From Ulota crispa (Eukaryota; Streptophyta; Bryopsida; Orthotrichales; Orthotrichaceae), in contig OY987243.1 of the NCBI GenBank assembly GCA_963920765.1, positions 1,550,001 to 1,614,000 of the forward strand: DNA of 64,000 nt, in the 5' to 3' direction. The first letter of the stretch is position 1. The number at the start of each line of letters is the position of its first letter. Positions 24,340-37,015 of the stretch are shown here, piece by piece. A program made the translations under genes and the position numbers. Below the pieces are notes generated by a model. It did not search any database. It was given only the letters and a program-made list of their open reading frames with translations, and had not been told where the DNA came from.

Positions 24340-25885
24340 CCCAGCCACAGCCAAAACCTAAATGCCCCCTGCAGAACCAAATCGACCGATGCGACACGAG
24401 GGGGGGGGGGGGTCAAGGGGTCTTGTCTTGCCCACCGAAACCCTAGGGTTTCTGCTCGTGCCTAGTCGCAGCGACGTCCGCACATGCTTGTGCCGATTAA
24501 GAGCGTCACAATCTGTGCGGTAACAGAACCCAATAGGACGAGAGGCGCACGCAGGCAGCGACGAGCACGCGAGCGAGCTCGGAGAGGGAATTGCAGGAAG
24601 CGGGAGGGGAGGCAGGGGGCAGGGCAACAGCAGCAGCAACGCTGCAAGTAACCCCGGGCAAACGCTGAGTGAAAGCGTAAAAGCGTGGCGCAGGAGAACA
24701 GCGCCGTGGCCTGTGGCCTCGCAGGCCTAGTGCTGTAGGCCCTCGACGGGCTCGGGCGGTCTGCAGTCGGGGCCCTCAGCGGTTGGGCGGGGGTCGGGCG
24801 AAGGAAGGAAGGCTGGGTGGCAGTGGTGGGAGTGTGGGACCGTGTGTCACTGTCTCGTTGTTGCCGGGGTCCAAGTTCAGTCCAAGTCCAAGAGCCGCTG
24901 CTAAGCCCAAACTCGTTAACCCATTTCCGACCAGAGGGTCCTTAAATACACCGGGAATCTACCACATATTGCTCGCTCCGTCGTTAATGGTTCAAAGTAG
25001 TTTAGGCATTTTCAAGGATGATTTATACTACACAATGAGCAATGTTGGTCGATTTTGCTACAAGGGGTTGATTTCGTCATGGGAACATCTTGAGGAACAT
25101 CAGGCACTGCTCTTAATGCTAGGGAACATGCCAAGTGGGGTGCATTTTGCATTGAGTTTGCCCATGAGCTCGCCCTATCAGGCTTGCTCTTGCGTAGAAT
25201 GCCACCCATTCGGCGCGTTCTCTAGTACGTTAGTTACTAAACTAGAGACCTGCTGTAAGGTGGAAGCACCTTATATGGACACTTTTGTGAAATCAATTTG
25301 GGAGGAAAGTGCACTGAGATTTTGAAGTCAAACGTTGGTTAGCAAATGGGCATAGATGGGAAAAAATTTGCCCTCATATTATTTTGCAATTTTATGAATA
25401 AAATATGAAATTTTGAAGGCAATGTCTTAGATACACCTATTGTGGCCCCTGGACTTGCAATAAACTTGTCATGAACCTTGGGAAAACAAACAAGGAGAAG
25501 ACCACATTATTGAACACAAGAGTATGAGAAAAAAAAAAAAAATGCTTGGAAATGGTCATTGTCACTTGAATACGGAACAACACTTGTCACATTTGCGTGC
25601 AACAAGGGTTTGATTTGAGTGCAATAAGGGTTTGCTTTTGGGGGAATTCTAGGTGTCTAATAACAATTGGTGTCTGTATAAGGTGCTTCTACCTTATTCA
25701 CTAGCTTGACCCTTCCTCGGTTTTGTCCGGCACATACTTGGTCCAAACCTTTAATTTGCTTGCATTGCATTTTGTTGGATGAGGTGAGCTCAAGAGCTCC
25801 ATCTAAGCAATCCATGCTCTGGTACTAGCACCTACCAACTTCCAACTAGACCATACAAGTATTTCTCTTAGTTTCTTTTTGAATT
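24340..25885. promoter_or_regulatory. GC-rich upstream region of RER1, then intergenic DNA
   Basis: About 24,340-24,950 is strongly GC-rich and probably includes the RER1 promoter and 5' leader (minus strand). It holds a run of 13 G at 24,400-24,412. Open frames on both strands here have composition-driven arginine/proline content and no recognisable domain. From 25 kb the sequence returns to AT-rich intergenic DNA. Confidence 0.45.
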
Positions 25886-26118
25886 TCAACCCTTAAATGT
25901 CCCATGGGTATACTGGGTACGTTGCCGTATAATTGGCATTTGCTCCCAATAAAAAGTTTTAATTTGGGATCTCAAATAGCTCACTAAAAATGCATTGATT
26001 TATGTTCCAACTTCTTGGTTAGTTTCAAATACAAGAATGTGTGGATCCATTCCAAATATAAGAAAAATACCTTGTATTGTGCTAGTCGCAAGGGGTCTTT
26101 CAGATGTTTGAGGGTTAA
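25886..26118. mobile_element. piggyBac-like MITE (233 bp)
   Basis: The left end is TCAACCCTTAAATGTCCCAT (first target copy decayed to TCAA). The right end in reverse complement is TTAACCCTCAAACATCTGAA. Non-coding. Confidence 0.5.
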
Positions 26119-26819
26119 GTGAAACTCACAAAATACCTAAAATTGGTTCTCATGTACTATGGAGGGCAACACAAGGCCTCACTCTTGACATGTGGAATAA
26201 CTCAAGTAGTATAAGCTTAGAATTTTATTCTCTTTTAGTAACATTGCATTGGGTTCAATTTTTGTACAAGCAATTACGATGGCTTTGAAGGAATAAAGCA
26301 GTGCAAAGAGAAACCATATCTACATCCATTTCCATGTGAAAGGGGTAGCACAAAATCATCTTGGTTGGAAATGTGGTCCCTGTTGCAGAATTACAAGGAA
26401 ACAATGTCCGATTTGATTGAAAAATATCCGAATTGACAGGTCCAAATTTATAGAAAATGACCAAATTGATAGCGTTTCCTCAAAGCTCTTATTTAGTTTG
26501 TTTGTAAAACTTTATGCGCAATTAAAACGTGGACAACCCAATCGTGACATGCTGTTCAAGAAGTGATTTGAATGTTTTACAAAAATTTGAGACATGCTTT
26601 TCCTGTTGAGAGAGCTCCAGGGCTGCAGATTTTGATGCTTTGATTTCCAAACGCAAACATTCTATATTGATAAAGTTGGTTGAAACGCAATTACTTGAAG
26701 TGCAAAGACTTTGCCAACTATGAGTATACGTTTATTTTTGCTAGAATTTTGTGAGTTCCAAGAGAGGTTTAGAATTTACTTTCTAATGACATTCAAGGCA
26801 ATGTGCAAGTGAATAATGG

Positions 26820-27000
26820 AGCAGTACTTATGAACAACAACAATAACAATAGTCATTGCACGATACTTGTAAATGTTAACAATGATTGCGCACTATTTGT
26901 AAACAACAAGAACAATTGCGTGATATTTGTAAATGACAACAGTCATGGCACAGTACTTGTGAACGACAACAAGGACAACAATTATCGCAATCCCATACTT
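26820..27000. repeat. Minisatellite, ~30-bp unit, about 5 copies
   Basis: Repeats of the type ATACTTGTAAATGxTAACAA followed by xGATTGCGC recur every 30 bases. One frame is open through it and reads asparagine-rich LVNxNN repeats, a by-product of the repeat rather than good evidence for a protein. Confidence 0.65.
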
Positions 27001-27418
27001 GTGGGAGGTCTTGTACTTGATAAATTTTGCTTGTGTTTGCTCCACTTATGTACATTGAAAATATGAAATGGAATTTGTAATAATAGATTTCATTTTTTTG
27101 CAAGTGCATATGAATTAATTATTCATTTTCAATAAAAGATGTAGAGCGTTGGGCGGAGAACTATTTAGATGTGAAGACAGTACATGAAAGATTTAAGCAA
27201 AGCTACATTTCATTTGTTTTCATTTGTGAACATGTTGATAGATTTGTAATTTTGCGCACCATCCAAGATATGTCATATGGTACATATTGTTCAAAAACAA
27301 CTTCTAAATTTATTTTGATTGTATTATCATAAGTATTAGTTACTGCTGTTTTTTTGTTTACTGATACAATTCATCGTATTATTAGAAATATAAATTCTAT
27401 TTGTGGAGTAGTGCCTCC

Positions 27419-27656
27419 TTAACTCTTGAGCGCCCCAGCAATAGGATCTTGTTGTTGGGGGCCCACAAGTTTATCTTATTTCTTTTACTAATTTGTACGG
27501 TGAAAACATTCATGGCTAGTACCATCAATAAAGGAGATAGTCCTTTTTCAAATCCTACGGTTACTCTTTTTGGATGTAATTTTCCAAGCTGTGGTGGCCA
27601 TTAAACCAACCATTTTCTCCTAAATCCAAAAATAACTTTGGGCGCTTAGGGGTTAA
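27419..27656. mobile_element. piggyBac-like MITE, GAGCGCC subfamily (238 bp)
   Basis: The ends are TTAACTCTTGAGCGCCCCAG and, inverted, TTAACCCCTAAGCGCCCAAA, with TTAA intact on both sides. Terminal sequence groups it with the element at 12.3 kb. Confidence 0.7.
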
Positions 27657-27747
27657 GATCCGTGAAGATGCTTGCCTTTGAATAGGAAATTGACTTGAGC
27701 ATTGATTAGGCTTGTTGGGTTTGTTTGCTGAAGATTGCACCATATAA

Positions 27748-28073
27748 GGTAGGAGGTTCTAAAATGGAGTATTTAGGGGCTAAAATTGAATTTTGGGGAG
27801 GTGAAACTTCTTGAAATGGATTTTGGTAAATTTCCCTTGAAAGACAAGAGGAATTGGCATCTAACCCTAGTTGTTTCATATTTTTTGGAGCTTTGTGGAA
27901 TTAGTTATGAAATTTTGAAATGGAAAGGCCATAGGTCTCTAAAACGGTACACCTCCTCAAATGTACATTTCTTGTACATTGTTGAAGGGCTATGAAAAAT
28001 AACATGTACAAATTAAGTACATTTGAGGAGGTGCACCATTTTTGAGCACACACCATTTTAGAACCTCCTACCT
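27748..28073. mobile_element. TA-flanked Stowaway-like MITE, family B copy 1
   Basis: The ends are AGGTAGGAGGTTCTAAAATG and the inverted CCATTTTAGAACCTCCTACCT, with TA on both sides. An internal palindrome, CCTCAAATGTAC against GTACATTTGAGG, surrounds a TGTACATTGTTGAAGGGCTATG block. The inverted copy at 54,761 shares that block and the AAACTTCTTxAAATG segment. Confidence 0.75.
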
Positions 28074-30600
28074 TAGGGTCTCTAGCTAGAACTCAAGAAG
28101 GGAGTTTCGTGAGATACCAGAGCCAAAGATAAAAGGCTTAATGAAATAGTTTGATATATGATTGGTCTTGTAGGGCAAAAACTCAAGATGTAGCAAAAAA
28201 CATAGAAATTTATGTACATTATTTTTTTGTCATATTTTGCAAGCCTCATGTACCAAATCTTGTGTTTATCAATTTTAGATAACAATTGTCAAGGGATTCT
28301 TTTGTTTCTAAAAACATATTTTTTCACTTGGTGTAAATTTGATATTTTGAGAATTTTTTTGTTCAAAATTTGATTACTCTTGAAATAAAGTGCAATTTTA
28401 TTGCTATTCTCAAACATAGTCCATTTTTTCATAAAACCAATGAAATATTTTCATGTTTATCAAAGCATTTCTAAACTAGGATTGGTTATCTTAATTGAAG
28501 CAACAATGTTTGCTATGTTAGTTGATATGTTATAGTACATGATATTTATTTGCTTCTTTGATTTTGTATTTGATTTTGTAATTTCATTGTAAACATTTGA
28601 TTTGTAATGTTAACTTGTGCAAAAAAAACTATACATATGTAATAGAACACACGGGTTTAACAACTTTTGTATACACATTATTTAAAACAAATTAACAAAA
28701 AGTATACCACAAGTATAATTAGTTTATGCTTTATAGCAAGGTCAAACTAAAATTGAACTAAAATTCTACAATCAAGAAAACGTAAAAACTACTTTATCTT
28801 TCTTGGAAAATTTGTTTATATAAAATATCAGTTTTGGTGTTCTTCAAGTTCTTAATGATTTTTCAGCATTCACATATTTCTATTGTATGTCTTTCTTTCA
28901 AAGAGTGGAACTCACTTGATGACAACTATTATCTTCCTTCTAGTTACACAATTTGAATATCTTAATCCTTAAATGTTTACATTTGTTTTTAGGTTCATAA
29001 AATCTATATTGACAAGAGAAAGCCAAAGCTTTAATGGTTACCAATTACTTTGTTTGGATTTCAATTGTATGGCTCAAACTAGAAATATAGTGGATGATAT
29101 GGTAATAGAAAATACTTAAGAGAACACAATACCACCTAGAGATTAAAAGATCATGAAGTTTGATGACAAATGAATTAGAAACTTGAAAGCAATTCAAAGT
29201 GTTTCACTCTAAAATTAAGGTCATAGCCATTGCCAATAGCATTTTTTACAACGTAAATTTAGATTTAAGTATTTTTGTAGAAGTATTCTTTAAAACCTAT
29301 CTCCTAAATTCAATATTTTTCCTTTGACATTCAAGATTAAATAAATGTATTAATCTACATCAAATGTCTTACCATTTTGGATTAAAGTACTACATTTACA
29401 AAAATGTTACAATCACATATGTTGTTTTTTTGAAAGTCAACTAAACTCAAACTCAACTATATAGACAATGGATTACAATTTCAATTAGCAGAAATCTTGT
29501 TTGTATTAAAAAAATAGTTTCACTATTCACGTATCTTTGTACAAGTTATAATGCATTTGATGTGAATAGAAAATTGTGATTAGTCCTTTTTAAACTTGCA
29601 AAGATATCACTTGTGACAATCTTCATATGTTAAATGATACTTTAACAAAATTTTATTTGAATTGATTCATAAAATCTTGATTTAAATATCAAAATGTAGA
29701 AATAGAAACATGGATGTGGAAGCTTATAATGATTTATTCAATTTTATTTGCATTTGAATCTATTCAAAATTACTAAAACCTTTCATGTTTCATCTTAGGA
29801 TCAAAAAGACAAAGATTAAGTGACGGCTAGGCACAAAACTTAACAATATCAGTTTGGTTGGAGTTTCATGCTCATTTTCTTTCAATCTTTGTCTTTTGAG
29901 ATCAAAAGATGAATTAGGAAAGACTCTAATACCTTAGAGGGGTCCAAAATTGAATGTAGAAGTGGAATTGCAAAATACAAATGGTTCAGCTAGATACATT
30001 TCCCCTTGTTTCCTCAAGGACTATAACAATTTCATGAGCTTATTTTCAACTTGCCAACCTACAAATTTCATATTCTATACCTCCAATGTTTGAACAAATT
30101 AACAAAATGAAAGCATGAGAAATGAATTAATAACAAATGGTGGGAAGTACTCTACTGGTTACAAAATTTATAACCTCACTTCTAGGAGATCCAAAACCCA
30201 ACATGGAAACCAAGGTTAGACATAAAGGATGCCTCAAGAATATAACGAGTATCTACACATAATCTGCAAAACATTTGCTGTCCCATGAAACCACCAAGAG
30301 TTCATCCTACAAACAATTTTGCAACTCACGGTGTCATTTTGGCTAGAGCTTTGACGATTCACATCGTTGAGTTGTGACACATGTCACATTATTGTAGGTA
30401 AAGCTCTCCTTCAGTAGTTCTATCAATGAGCACAAGTACAATACGTAACCGGTTGGCCGCTTTGTTTTGCAAAGATGGCAGTACCTGATTCGCTTAGCTT
30501 GTAGCACACACAATTTACAAACGATAACCACAACATTTGACCTAGTTTTGCCCACCTGAATTGGATAGACAACGACAGGTGACCGGCTGTGAACGGCTCA
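28074..30600. other. Long AT-rich stretch with no gene seen
   Basis: I found no gene or mobile-element ends in this 2.5 kb. A partial inverted match (GATCAAAAAGACAAAGATT near 29,790 against AATCTTTGTCTTTTGAGATC near 29,885) is the only visible structure. Confidence 0.4.
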
Positions 30601-30618
30601 GGCAAACCGGTTACGTTT

Positions 30619-30706
30619 GGTAATTGTTTTATTGGAACCGATCATCAGTGCAGCGCTCAGCACAACCGGTTCTGCACTGATGACCGGTTCCAATAAAACG
30701 ATTACC
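30619..30706. repeat. Strong hairpin: 35-bp arms, 18-base loop
   Basis: The left arm (30,619-30,653) and right arm (30,672-30,706) are complementary at 33 of 35 positions. On either strand one of the two differences becomes a G-U pair and the other an A-C mismatch. The loop includes CACAACCGGTT. It lies about 1 kb downstream of the ORAI-like gene. It may be a small foldback element or the stem of a small-RNA precursor; the sequence alone cannot decide. Confidence 0.7.
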
Positions 30707-31707
30707 TGGCTCAATGTGGGATGAGCGAAGGCCACACAGTAGCACCCACCTCTCCTGCGAAAGTCATTCTCGTAAAGCTCGCATGAAGTCACGGCTGACT
30801 CATATGCTTCGCAGTCGTTGTCCTCCAATTCCAATCAACACTTCCATTCTGTAACCAGATTTCGTCAAATACCCGAATTTAGGTGCTCGCTTCCTTGGAT
30901 CATGGTGAAGGGGACCATCGCTGCTCACATACATACAATCTCTATTCTGCGAATTCCTGGGAAGGGAAAATAAGGAGCGGCATCTTTGCCCAGTTGCAAA
31001 ACCGTTGCTAGTCGAAATTTGCAGCCATTACAAGGTAATCGATCTATAGAAATTTTTCCTCTCATTCTCTTTGGATTTCATAACCTCCGTGATTCAGCTA
31101 AAGGACGGTCACATGTGTAAAAATATGATCCAGGAGGAAGGGTCACCTTCACCACGAGACCGATATCTCTCAAATGCGTCAGCCAGGCAAGGCAGGGTTC
31201 ACTCGCTACCGACCTGGGTGCAGTGGCAACAAACTTGGTTCGAGAATCTGCTGGCCTTCCAGGAACTGTAAGCCCTGACGTCTCCCAGCTCTATGATCTC
31301 GAAGAGCTGGCCCTGGGGAGCAACAAGCACACGGGCTCCATACATTACAAACTCGAGATCAGCTAGCCCAAGCCTTGCAGCCATCTCCCTCCAATAGAAC
31401 ATTCAAGCTCACAGCGGCCAGTCCAGCAGCGTTTGTCTGGAACCTCAGTCTGCCGCAGCTCACAGTTCACCACGTTGCTGTTGCGTAGGAACAATCTCAG
31501 TGGGTTCATCCCAAAACCTCTAAAAAGGCGAAGAAGTTGGGTGCCACACGCTCCGCATCGACCAGCAGCAGGCCACTTGGCAACAATGAACTCTCTGTCT
31601 GTCAACTGAAAACTTGGCAAATTTGTACATGGGAGCCTACTTAGCCTCCAAGAAGCAGCGGCTATACAAAATCATAGAGACATCTCAAAAGGATCTCCTC
31701 GAGAGAG
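30707..31707 (-). other. GC-richer 3' flank of the ORAI-like gene
   Basis: Composition is transcribed-like. Minus-strand frames such as one containing LADLEFVMYGARVLVAPQGQ (31,199-31,402) are open but unassigned, and I could not join them to the ORAI-like gene. They may be 3' untranslated sequence or an unrecognised exon. Confidence 0.3.
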
Positions 31708-34039
31708 CTACAAGGTTGTTTGATTACTCTGCCGAAAGTCGGGGGCAAGGTACCAATCGAAAGGGAGCCCGTCGGAGTTTTCGCTTCGAACTGATTGGTC
31801 TCGTCCCGCTCCTCTGTTCCGTGTGTAGGAGCCCCATGAATACTGAATACCCATCCTGTACACTCGGAACTGGTTAGAAGTCGACCATATGATCTCAGGA
31901 CATTGCCAACCAGCTAACAACTCGGATCCCCATCAGCAATAGGAAGCCATAACAAGGCAATAATATGCATGACAAATGTTGCACCAGGATCACTCAGCGA
32001 GCGAGCAGGAGGACATCCACGATCGTCGGCGTGAGATCTTCACAACGATACTTCGAGATTTTCTTCACTCACCAGATAACAACAGAAACGCAGGAGATAA
32101 AAGTGAAGAGTCCCGCAGTCACCGCAGCTTTTGATGAAAATACAGCCCATCTGAAGTCGACAAATTTAAACACAGAAGTATCATGCTTGCAGCGATGAAA
32201 GTCAAAGAGGCAGAAACGAATAAGCCCACGACAAATTGGATTATTACAAATTCCTTATCTTGCGTTCAATAACATTTGTGACATGGCAAAGTGGACGGAG
32301 GAACTCACCCAACAAGAATTAGACTGCACACGAAGGCAGAAACACCTGCAAGGACGCCCCAAAATGTGAAAGGCGCGTGAGGTTCCGATATCGAGGGTGT
32401 CTAAAGCACTCCTACTATTCAAAACTAACAAGGGATGTAACTTCAGAATGCCTGAATACACTCTCAAAGTGAGATTTGCAGTAGATGGCATACCAAAAGA
32501 AAAGCATAGAAAGGCTCGCCGCCAGCTCGATTCACACCTACCCCCAAGGACCACGTACTTCCATCAGTAGTGCATATGAAATCATAGAAAACTTCAAGTA
32601 CAAGGGTAGATTTTAGACTGTACCAAGAAGTGGCTCTCCATTACCTCAACTCCCAAAAGGCCTCCAATGTGCGTTTTGGGCATGGGGGGCGATCCCCTAG
32701 CTGGAAGTTCAAGCAAAAGTCATGACATTGAAACAAAAACTCTTCTTCAGCAACTTCGTTCACGTAGAGCCTCCCCATCTTCACAATACTCCCCAAGATA
32801 AGAGTGCATGTCACCATGGATATGACCATAAAGCCTTCCTGTAAACACAACAATGATTTATGTACACTCCAAGTGACACTGAACTCTTCTCCAAAAATAC
32901 CCCTTGAGCGAAACTTACTTGCATTTGTAAAATGTGGGCCAACTTACAGCAATAGCAGTAAGAACCCCGTAGAATCCCAACAACACCTGGGCACACAAGA
33001 GTCATTTGTCAGTCTACACTCTCACAGTAGATTTACCTACCAACTGGCCTTCTGAATTCGGCTTGAGGAAAGACTATCAATCAAAGGACGATCGGCCTAA
33101 CAGCAGACAGTGTATGAAGAAGAAAGAGAAGGGGTAGGCTCACCCAGCTGTGCTGTGATTGCACAGAAAATTGTGTCAAAGTGACTGTTGCAAATCCACA
33201 GAATAGAGCTGCCAAATTTGAGATCGCTTTCAGCTGGTCGGATTTCTCCTCCACGTCTCGCCTATTTTTTTCAACAAATCTGCTCATGAAGAGGGAAACT
33301 ATAAGAAAAAGAGCAAAGCACAACTGCTTCCACAGAAATAAGCGGAACTCCCATGAGCAAACACGTTCTTCCAAGTCTGTGGCCTACGATTGTTCAGCGT
33401 TGCAATCGTTGGACAGCAAGCCTATCCACGAAGAATGAGCGGAATGTAACCACACGCAACAACTGTAATTCTGGTTTCCGGTTAAAGATTGAATCCAAAC
33501 ACAACCGCCTAACGCTCTACTTCTCAGTTGAGAGAGAATCGTATTCTAGAACCCTAAACCCTAAATTCTGCCAGAGCTCAATACGTCAAAAGCGCTCTCT
33601 AGAGAGAAGAATTGGCGGAAGTGAAGAACGCGACGGTGCAATTGTGTCCTTGCCTAAGCCAGAGAGCGCGAGCGTTCTCGAGATTGCGTTGCTCCATATC
33701 CTCTCCGCGCCATCTGAGTACAGATTCATTCAATTAGAATCATACAGTTACAGATAGAGAAACCAAAATTGGAAGCCGCCTCAAGTGCACAGCCCCCGTA
33801 TAACAAGTCTCAGCAGTTTCTACCATGGAGCGCAATGCAGGGGCAGCTCACAGGCTTTTCTGGGAACGGAGGTCACTGAAACTAAGCAAGTGCGCTCCCT
33901 CTGTCTTGAGGTAGCTCATGTCCTCCTTGTGACAGTCGGTCATGTAGAGATGCCAGGCTTGCTCCTCCTCCCGTCGCGCCTGGCTCATACTGGAATCCCA
34001 CGCGGTCATCACCGCCTGCGCCTTGGCGATGGTGTCCAT
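31708..34039 (-). CDS. ORAI-like (CRAC channel family) four-transmembrane protein
   Basis: Eight minus-strand exons (34,039-33,852; 33,279-33,144; 32,986-32,948; 32,838-32,645; 32,537-32,494; 32,345-32,309; 32,150-32,073; 31,855-31,708) join in phase through GT-AG introns into 287 residues. A charged N-terminal region (ARREEEQAWHLYMTDCHKED) and EKNRRDVEEKSDQLKAIS precede TM1, NLAALFCGFATVTLTQF (84-100), which aligns with the ORAI pore helix (LKxSSxxSALLSGFAMVAMVE). Further hydrophobic segments lie at about 109-140, 191-217 and 218-240, followed by a hydrophilic tail. Animal ORAI proteins are the STIM-gated calcium channels of the plasma membrane. The basic-helix lysine (K87 in human ORAI1) is present as K80, but the position aligned with pore glutamate E106 is Q99. 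The second helix is unusual in its AEGFM stretch. The exact ends of exons 1 and 8 are the least certain. The plant role is unknown. Confidence 0.75.
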
Positions 34040-34458
34040 CTCGATCGCCTCCCTCGACAGACAGCAACCTAGCCTGCACCAGAAGACACACGAATCTCGC
34101 AAGCGCCTAATGCGCCTCGCATGTCCGAACCTGGCAGCACCCAAAATCGATCGGTGCTACAAAAGAAAGAAAGCCCAAAAGGTGATAGAAAGCAACACCA
34201 GTCAGTCCTCACTGCAGTGCTGCGTCGGACCACCAGTCCCTTTCCTTCCTTCCTTTCCTTCCTTTCCTTCGGTGGTGTGTGGTGTGGTGCGAATTCGACC
34301 AAACTGCTTGCCAAGTGGGAGAGGTGACCATTCTCCAGCGGACCAGCACCGCATTCACGTGTGAATGCATGTCATGTGGGTAGTGCGTTCCTCTTTCTTC
34401 CTGTGTCCCAGCCTCCCAGGCCTGCAGATTTCACTTTCATTTGGTATTCTACACTTTA
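34040..34458 (-). promoter_or_regulatory. Upstream region of the ORAI-like gene
   Basis: It contains a CT-rich tract (repeats of CCTTCCTTTCCTTC at 34,240-34,270), common in plant core promoters and leaders. No TATA box is assigned. Confidence 0.35.
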
Positions 34459-34459
34459 A

Positions 34460-34805
34460 GAGCATCTCCTGCCACTTGCCAAATGAAGTCCCTGGAAATT
34501 AGGTTTGGAGGGGAACTGAAGCACCAAGTAGTACAACACGTGTGAAGTTCCCTTGCAATCCGGAGGGTTTTACGGTGTGCACTTGCATTACAACGAATTG
34601 CATTAGTACATCTAATTATGCAACGGGAACAGTGGTTGGCAGGGATCATGAAGGGGGCTTGGAGAAACTTGGAATTTGATGTGAAAGTGGCTAAACTTGA
34701 ACGGCCCCGCTCCTATACTATACAGTGATGTTGGAGACTCAATTTGCAAAAAACCGTTATAGGTGGAACGCAAAGGGCTTATTTAGCGGGTGGCAAGAGA
34801 TGCTC
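34460..34805. mobile_element. Harbinger/Tourist-like MITE (TAA target site)
   Basis: The ends are GAGCATCTCCTGCCACTTGCC-like and, inverted, GTGGCAAGAGATGCTC, flanked by TAA on both sides (34,457-34,459 and 34,806-34,808). It sits just upstream of the ORAI-like promoter and ends six bases before the next TTAA element. Confidence 0.75.
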
Positions 34806-34810
34806 TAAGC

Positions 34811-35480
34811 TTAACCCCTGAGTGCCCAAGGGGATTTTATGGAATTATGATTTTTTGACCTTAACACGGAAAAATGGTCACAATGGTTTTGAAAATAAGA
34901 TCAGGTGTATTTGACAGTTGAATATGGGACATGACTGGGTTTTGTCTCATGTGCTCAAATTTAAGAGGATTTGACCCTGTGGTTTGTGATTTTATAGGGG
35001 TCAAATCTCGTTTGACTCATCCAATTTTGGTGAAATTAGAGGCCTTTATGGACTTCAGGGCCTTGAATTGTTTCAAAAACAAATCTTCTACTGCTGAATT
35101 TTTGAGGGGTCCTGGAGAGAGTATGTACCTATGTACGTACAAATTTGCAGAAATTTTGCAGAAGTGCATGCCCTTCCATTGGCCTCCCAAAGTCGACAAT
35201 TTTAGTGCCCATAGGGAGAAGTGTTGTGTTGCCCAGAAGGCCTCCTAATGCAGCAACTTGCAGAAACAGTAAAAATTTGCATTTACTCCACCCTACCCAT
35301 TCAATCACAGATAATTTCAATCATGCTAGCAAATGATTGCCCACTACCCCCCATGACCCCATAACCCCCCCTTGCAGCCAATACAAGCACGTGCCAATAT
35401 AAACTACGTAGGCTCTTCAATTTTAGAGAATAAGAATCTTGAGCGCCTCATTTTGAGGCGCTGGGGTGCTCAGGGGTTAA
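34811..35480. mobile_element. piggyBac-like MITE (670 bp)
   Basis: The ends are TTAACCCCTGAGTGCCCAAG and, inverted, TTAACCCCTGAGCACCCCAG, with intact TTAA on both sides. GAGCGCCTCATTTTGAGGCGC near the right end forms a perfect subterminal hairpin. Open frames inside are not protein-like. Confidence 0.75.
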
Positions 35481-37015
35481 CCCTTGTACATCCGGCCCTC
35501 TACTTGGAAGTGCCCACACATTATAATATTATTTTTAAAATATACAAAAGTTAATGGTGCATGTTGACCTCATGAAAATTACAAGAAGGGCAGCATGGGA
35601 CCTAATAGTGTGTTTATGAATCTTCACATAATTTGGGTTACCTAAAAACATGAGTGCAAGGCATGATTATGATAACGTGTTAATCTAGTTTTGGACTATG
35701 CAAACTCTTGAATATCAAGAGATATTCCAATATTTTGCGTATTGTTTAGGTCACTTACATGTAACATATTATGTTTTATATAGGCAAGTCAAGACTATAC
35801 ATGACCATAGTGATTGAAGGATTATGATGAACTATACATCTTCTAAATTAAACTATTAAAACTATAGTGGATCCATTATTGGGGAATCTTTGATGCACTT
35901 TGTTTGGACTTTATTGGCATAAAATTCTAGCTTCTCTACAACATGGTTGTTATTTTTGGATTTTGAATTTTGTCCAAAATTAATTAAACATGGTATAATG
36001 GCTTGAAACAAAACCTAAGAAACTACCTAAGTGTTTCTGACTCACAATACCTACCTTGATCATTATAATTATATCATATGATTTGTGACTCTTGTCACAA
36101 CCATCAAAAACTTACAAACAATGATAAGATGCAAATAACAACAAATTGCTAAGCATCATCCTTTTTGAATGATTATTGAACAAAAATAGGTCCCAAGCAT
36201 GCAAGCTTTTGTTTTTTCATCCATCTATATGTCATTAAAATATTGTGTTTGTTTTGTAGAGTTTGTATTGCACAAATCTCCACAATTTTGCTATGCAAAT
36301 ATTCAATATTTCAAAGTGCAAGTTTTTTTCATATTAAAAAATAACTTTTCTAGTTCAAAAACAACTCACGGAAAATGACATTAAAGAAAAAACACGAACA
36401 AAAATCTTGAATTGGCACCTCTTTTAAAATTATGAACTTATAGGAAAGCAAATCTTGTGAAGATTGTTTTTATGTTTTATATAATTACATCCAAACTACC
36501 CAAAGTCCAAAATTATCTATCCAAGTGAAAAATAATTAAGGATTTCTTGATTTTTTGCAAAAGTACAATGAAGATTTTGAAGAGATCTACGCAAATCATG
36601 AAGAGTTTTATGCAAAATATCTAAAATCACATGTAGAGCATCAAGAGATTTGTGGAGAACAAGTACAGATCCATGTCCCTCAACATGTGGAGATCCCTCA
36701 GTAATTCATTAACGAAGTTTCAAATTACATGTATAATCTCGATATAGTTAAAATATGGCATTTTCATTCCATAATCGAAATCTAAAAGAAATCAAATCAC
36801 TTATTTTAAAATATTCAGATAAATATTGGGGGTGCAATAGGAGATAGAATTGCATGGATATGATTTTTGAGTCACAACCTATACAACTTGTGTGAAAATC
36901 GTTATTTGATCATTCTTCTAGGTTACACTTTGTGACTTTATCTTGCAATGTACAACATCCTTTGAGATTCAAGAGGCTAAAAACCAAATCCATCTCAATA
37001 GTTGAGTGCAATGAT
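35481..37015. other. AT-rich intergenic DNA, nothing recognised
   Basis: About 1.5 kb with no coding frame over 60 codons and no repeat that I could pair. Confidence 0.4.

Noticed and set aside
23822-24465. Long open frames (up to 191 codons) on both strands over RER1 exon 1
   Set aside because: They are shadows of the GC-rich RER1 exon, which alone matches a known family.
24358-24639. Hydrophobic/proline-rich minus-strand ORF upstream of RER1
   Set aside because: GC-rich leader sequence; no domain and in a different frame from RER1.
26803-27066. Asparagine-rich 87-codon ORF as a gene
   Set aside because: It is the translation of a 30-bp minisatellite with no start context or splice support.
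33541-33570. Telomere-like CCCTAAACCCTAAA in an ORAI-like intron
   Set aside because: Only about two units; such short telo-box-like matches are common in plant 5' regions and do not show an interstitial telomere.
33853-34364. Plus-strand frames over ORAI-like exon 1 and upstream
   Set aside because: The minus-strand exon splices in phase into the ORAI-like protein, and the plus frames have no recognisable content.
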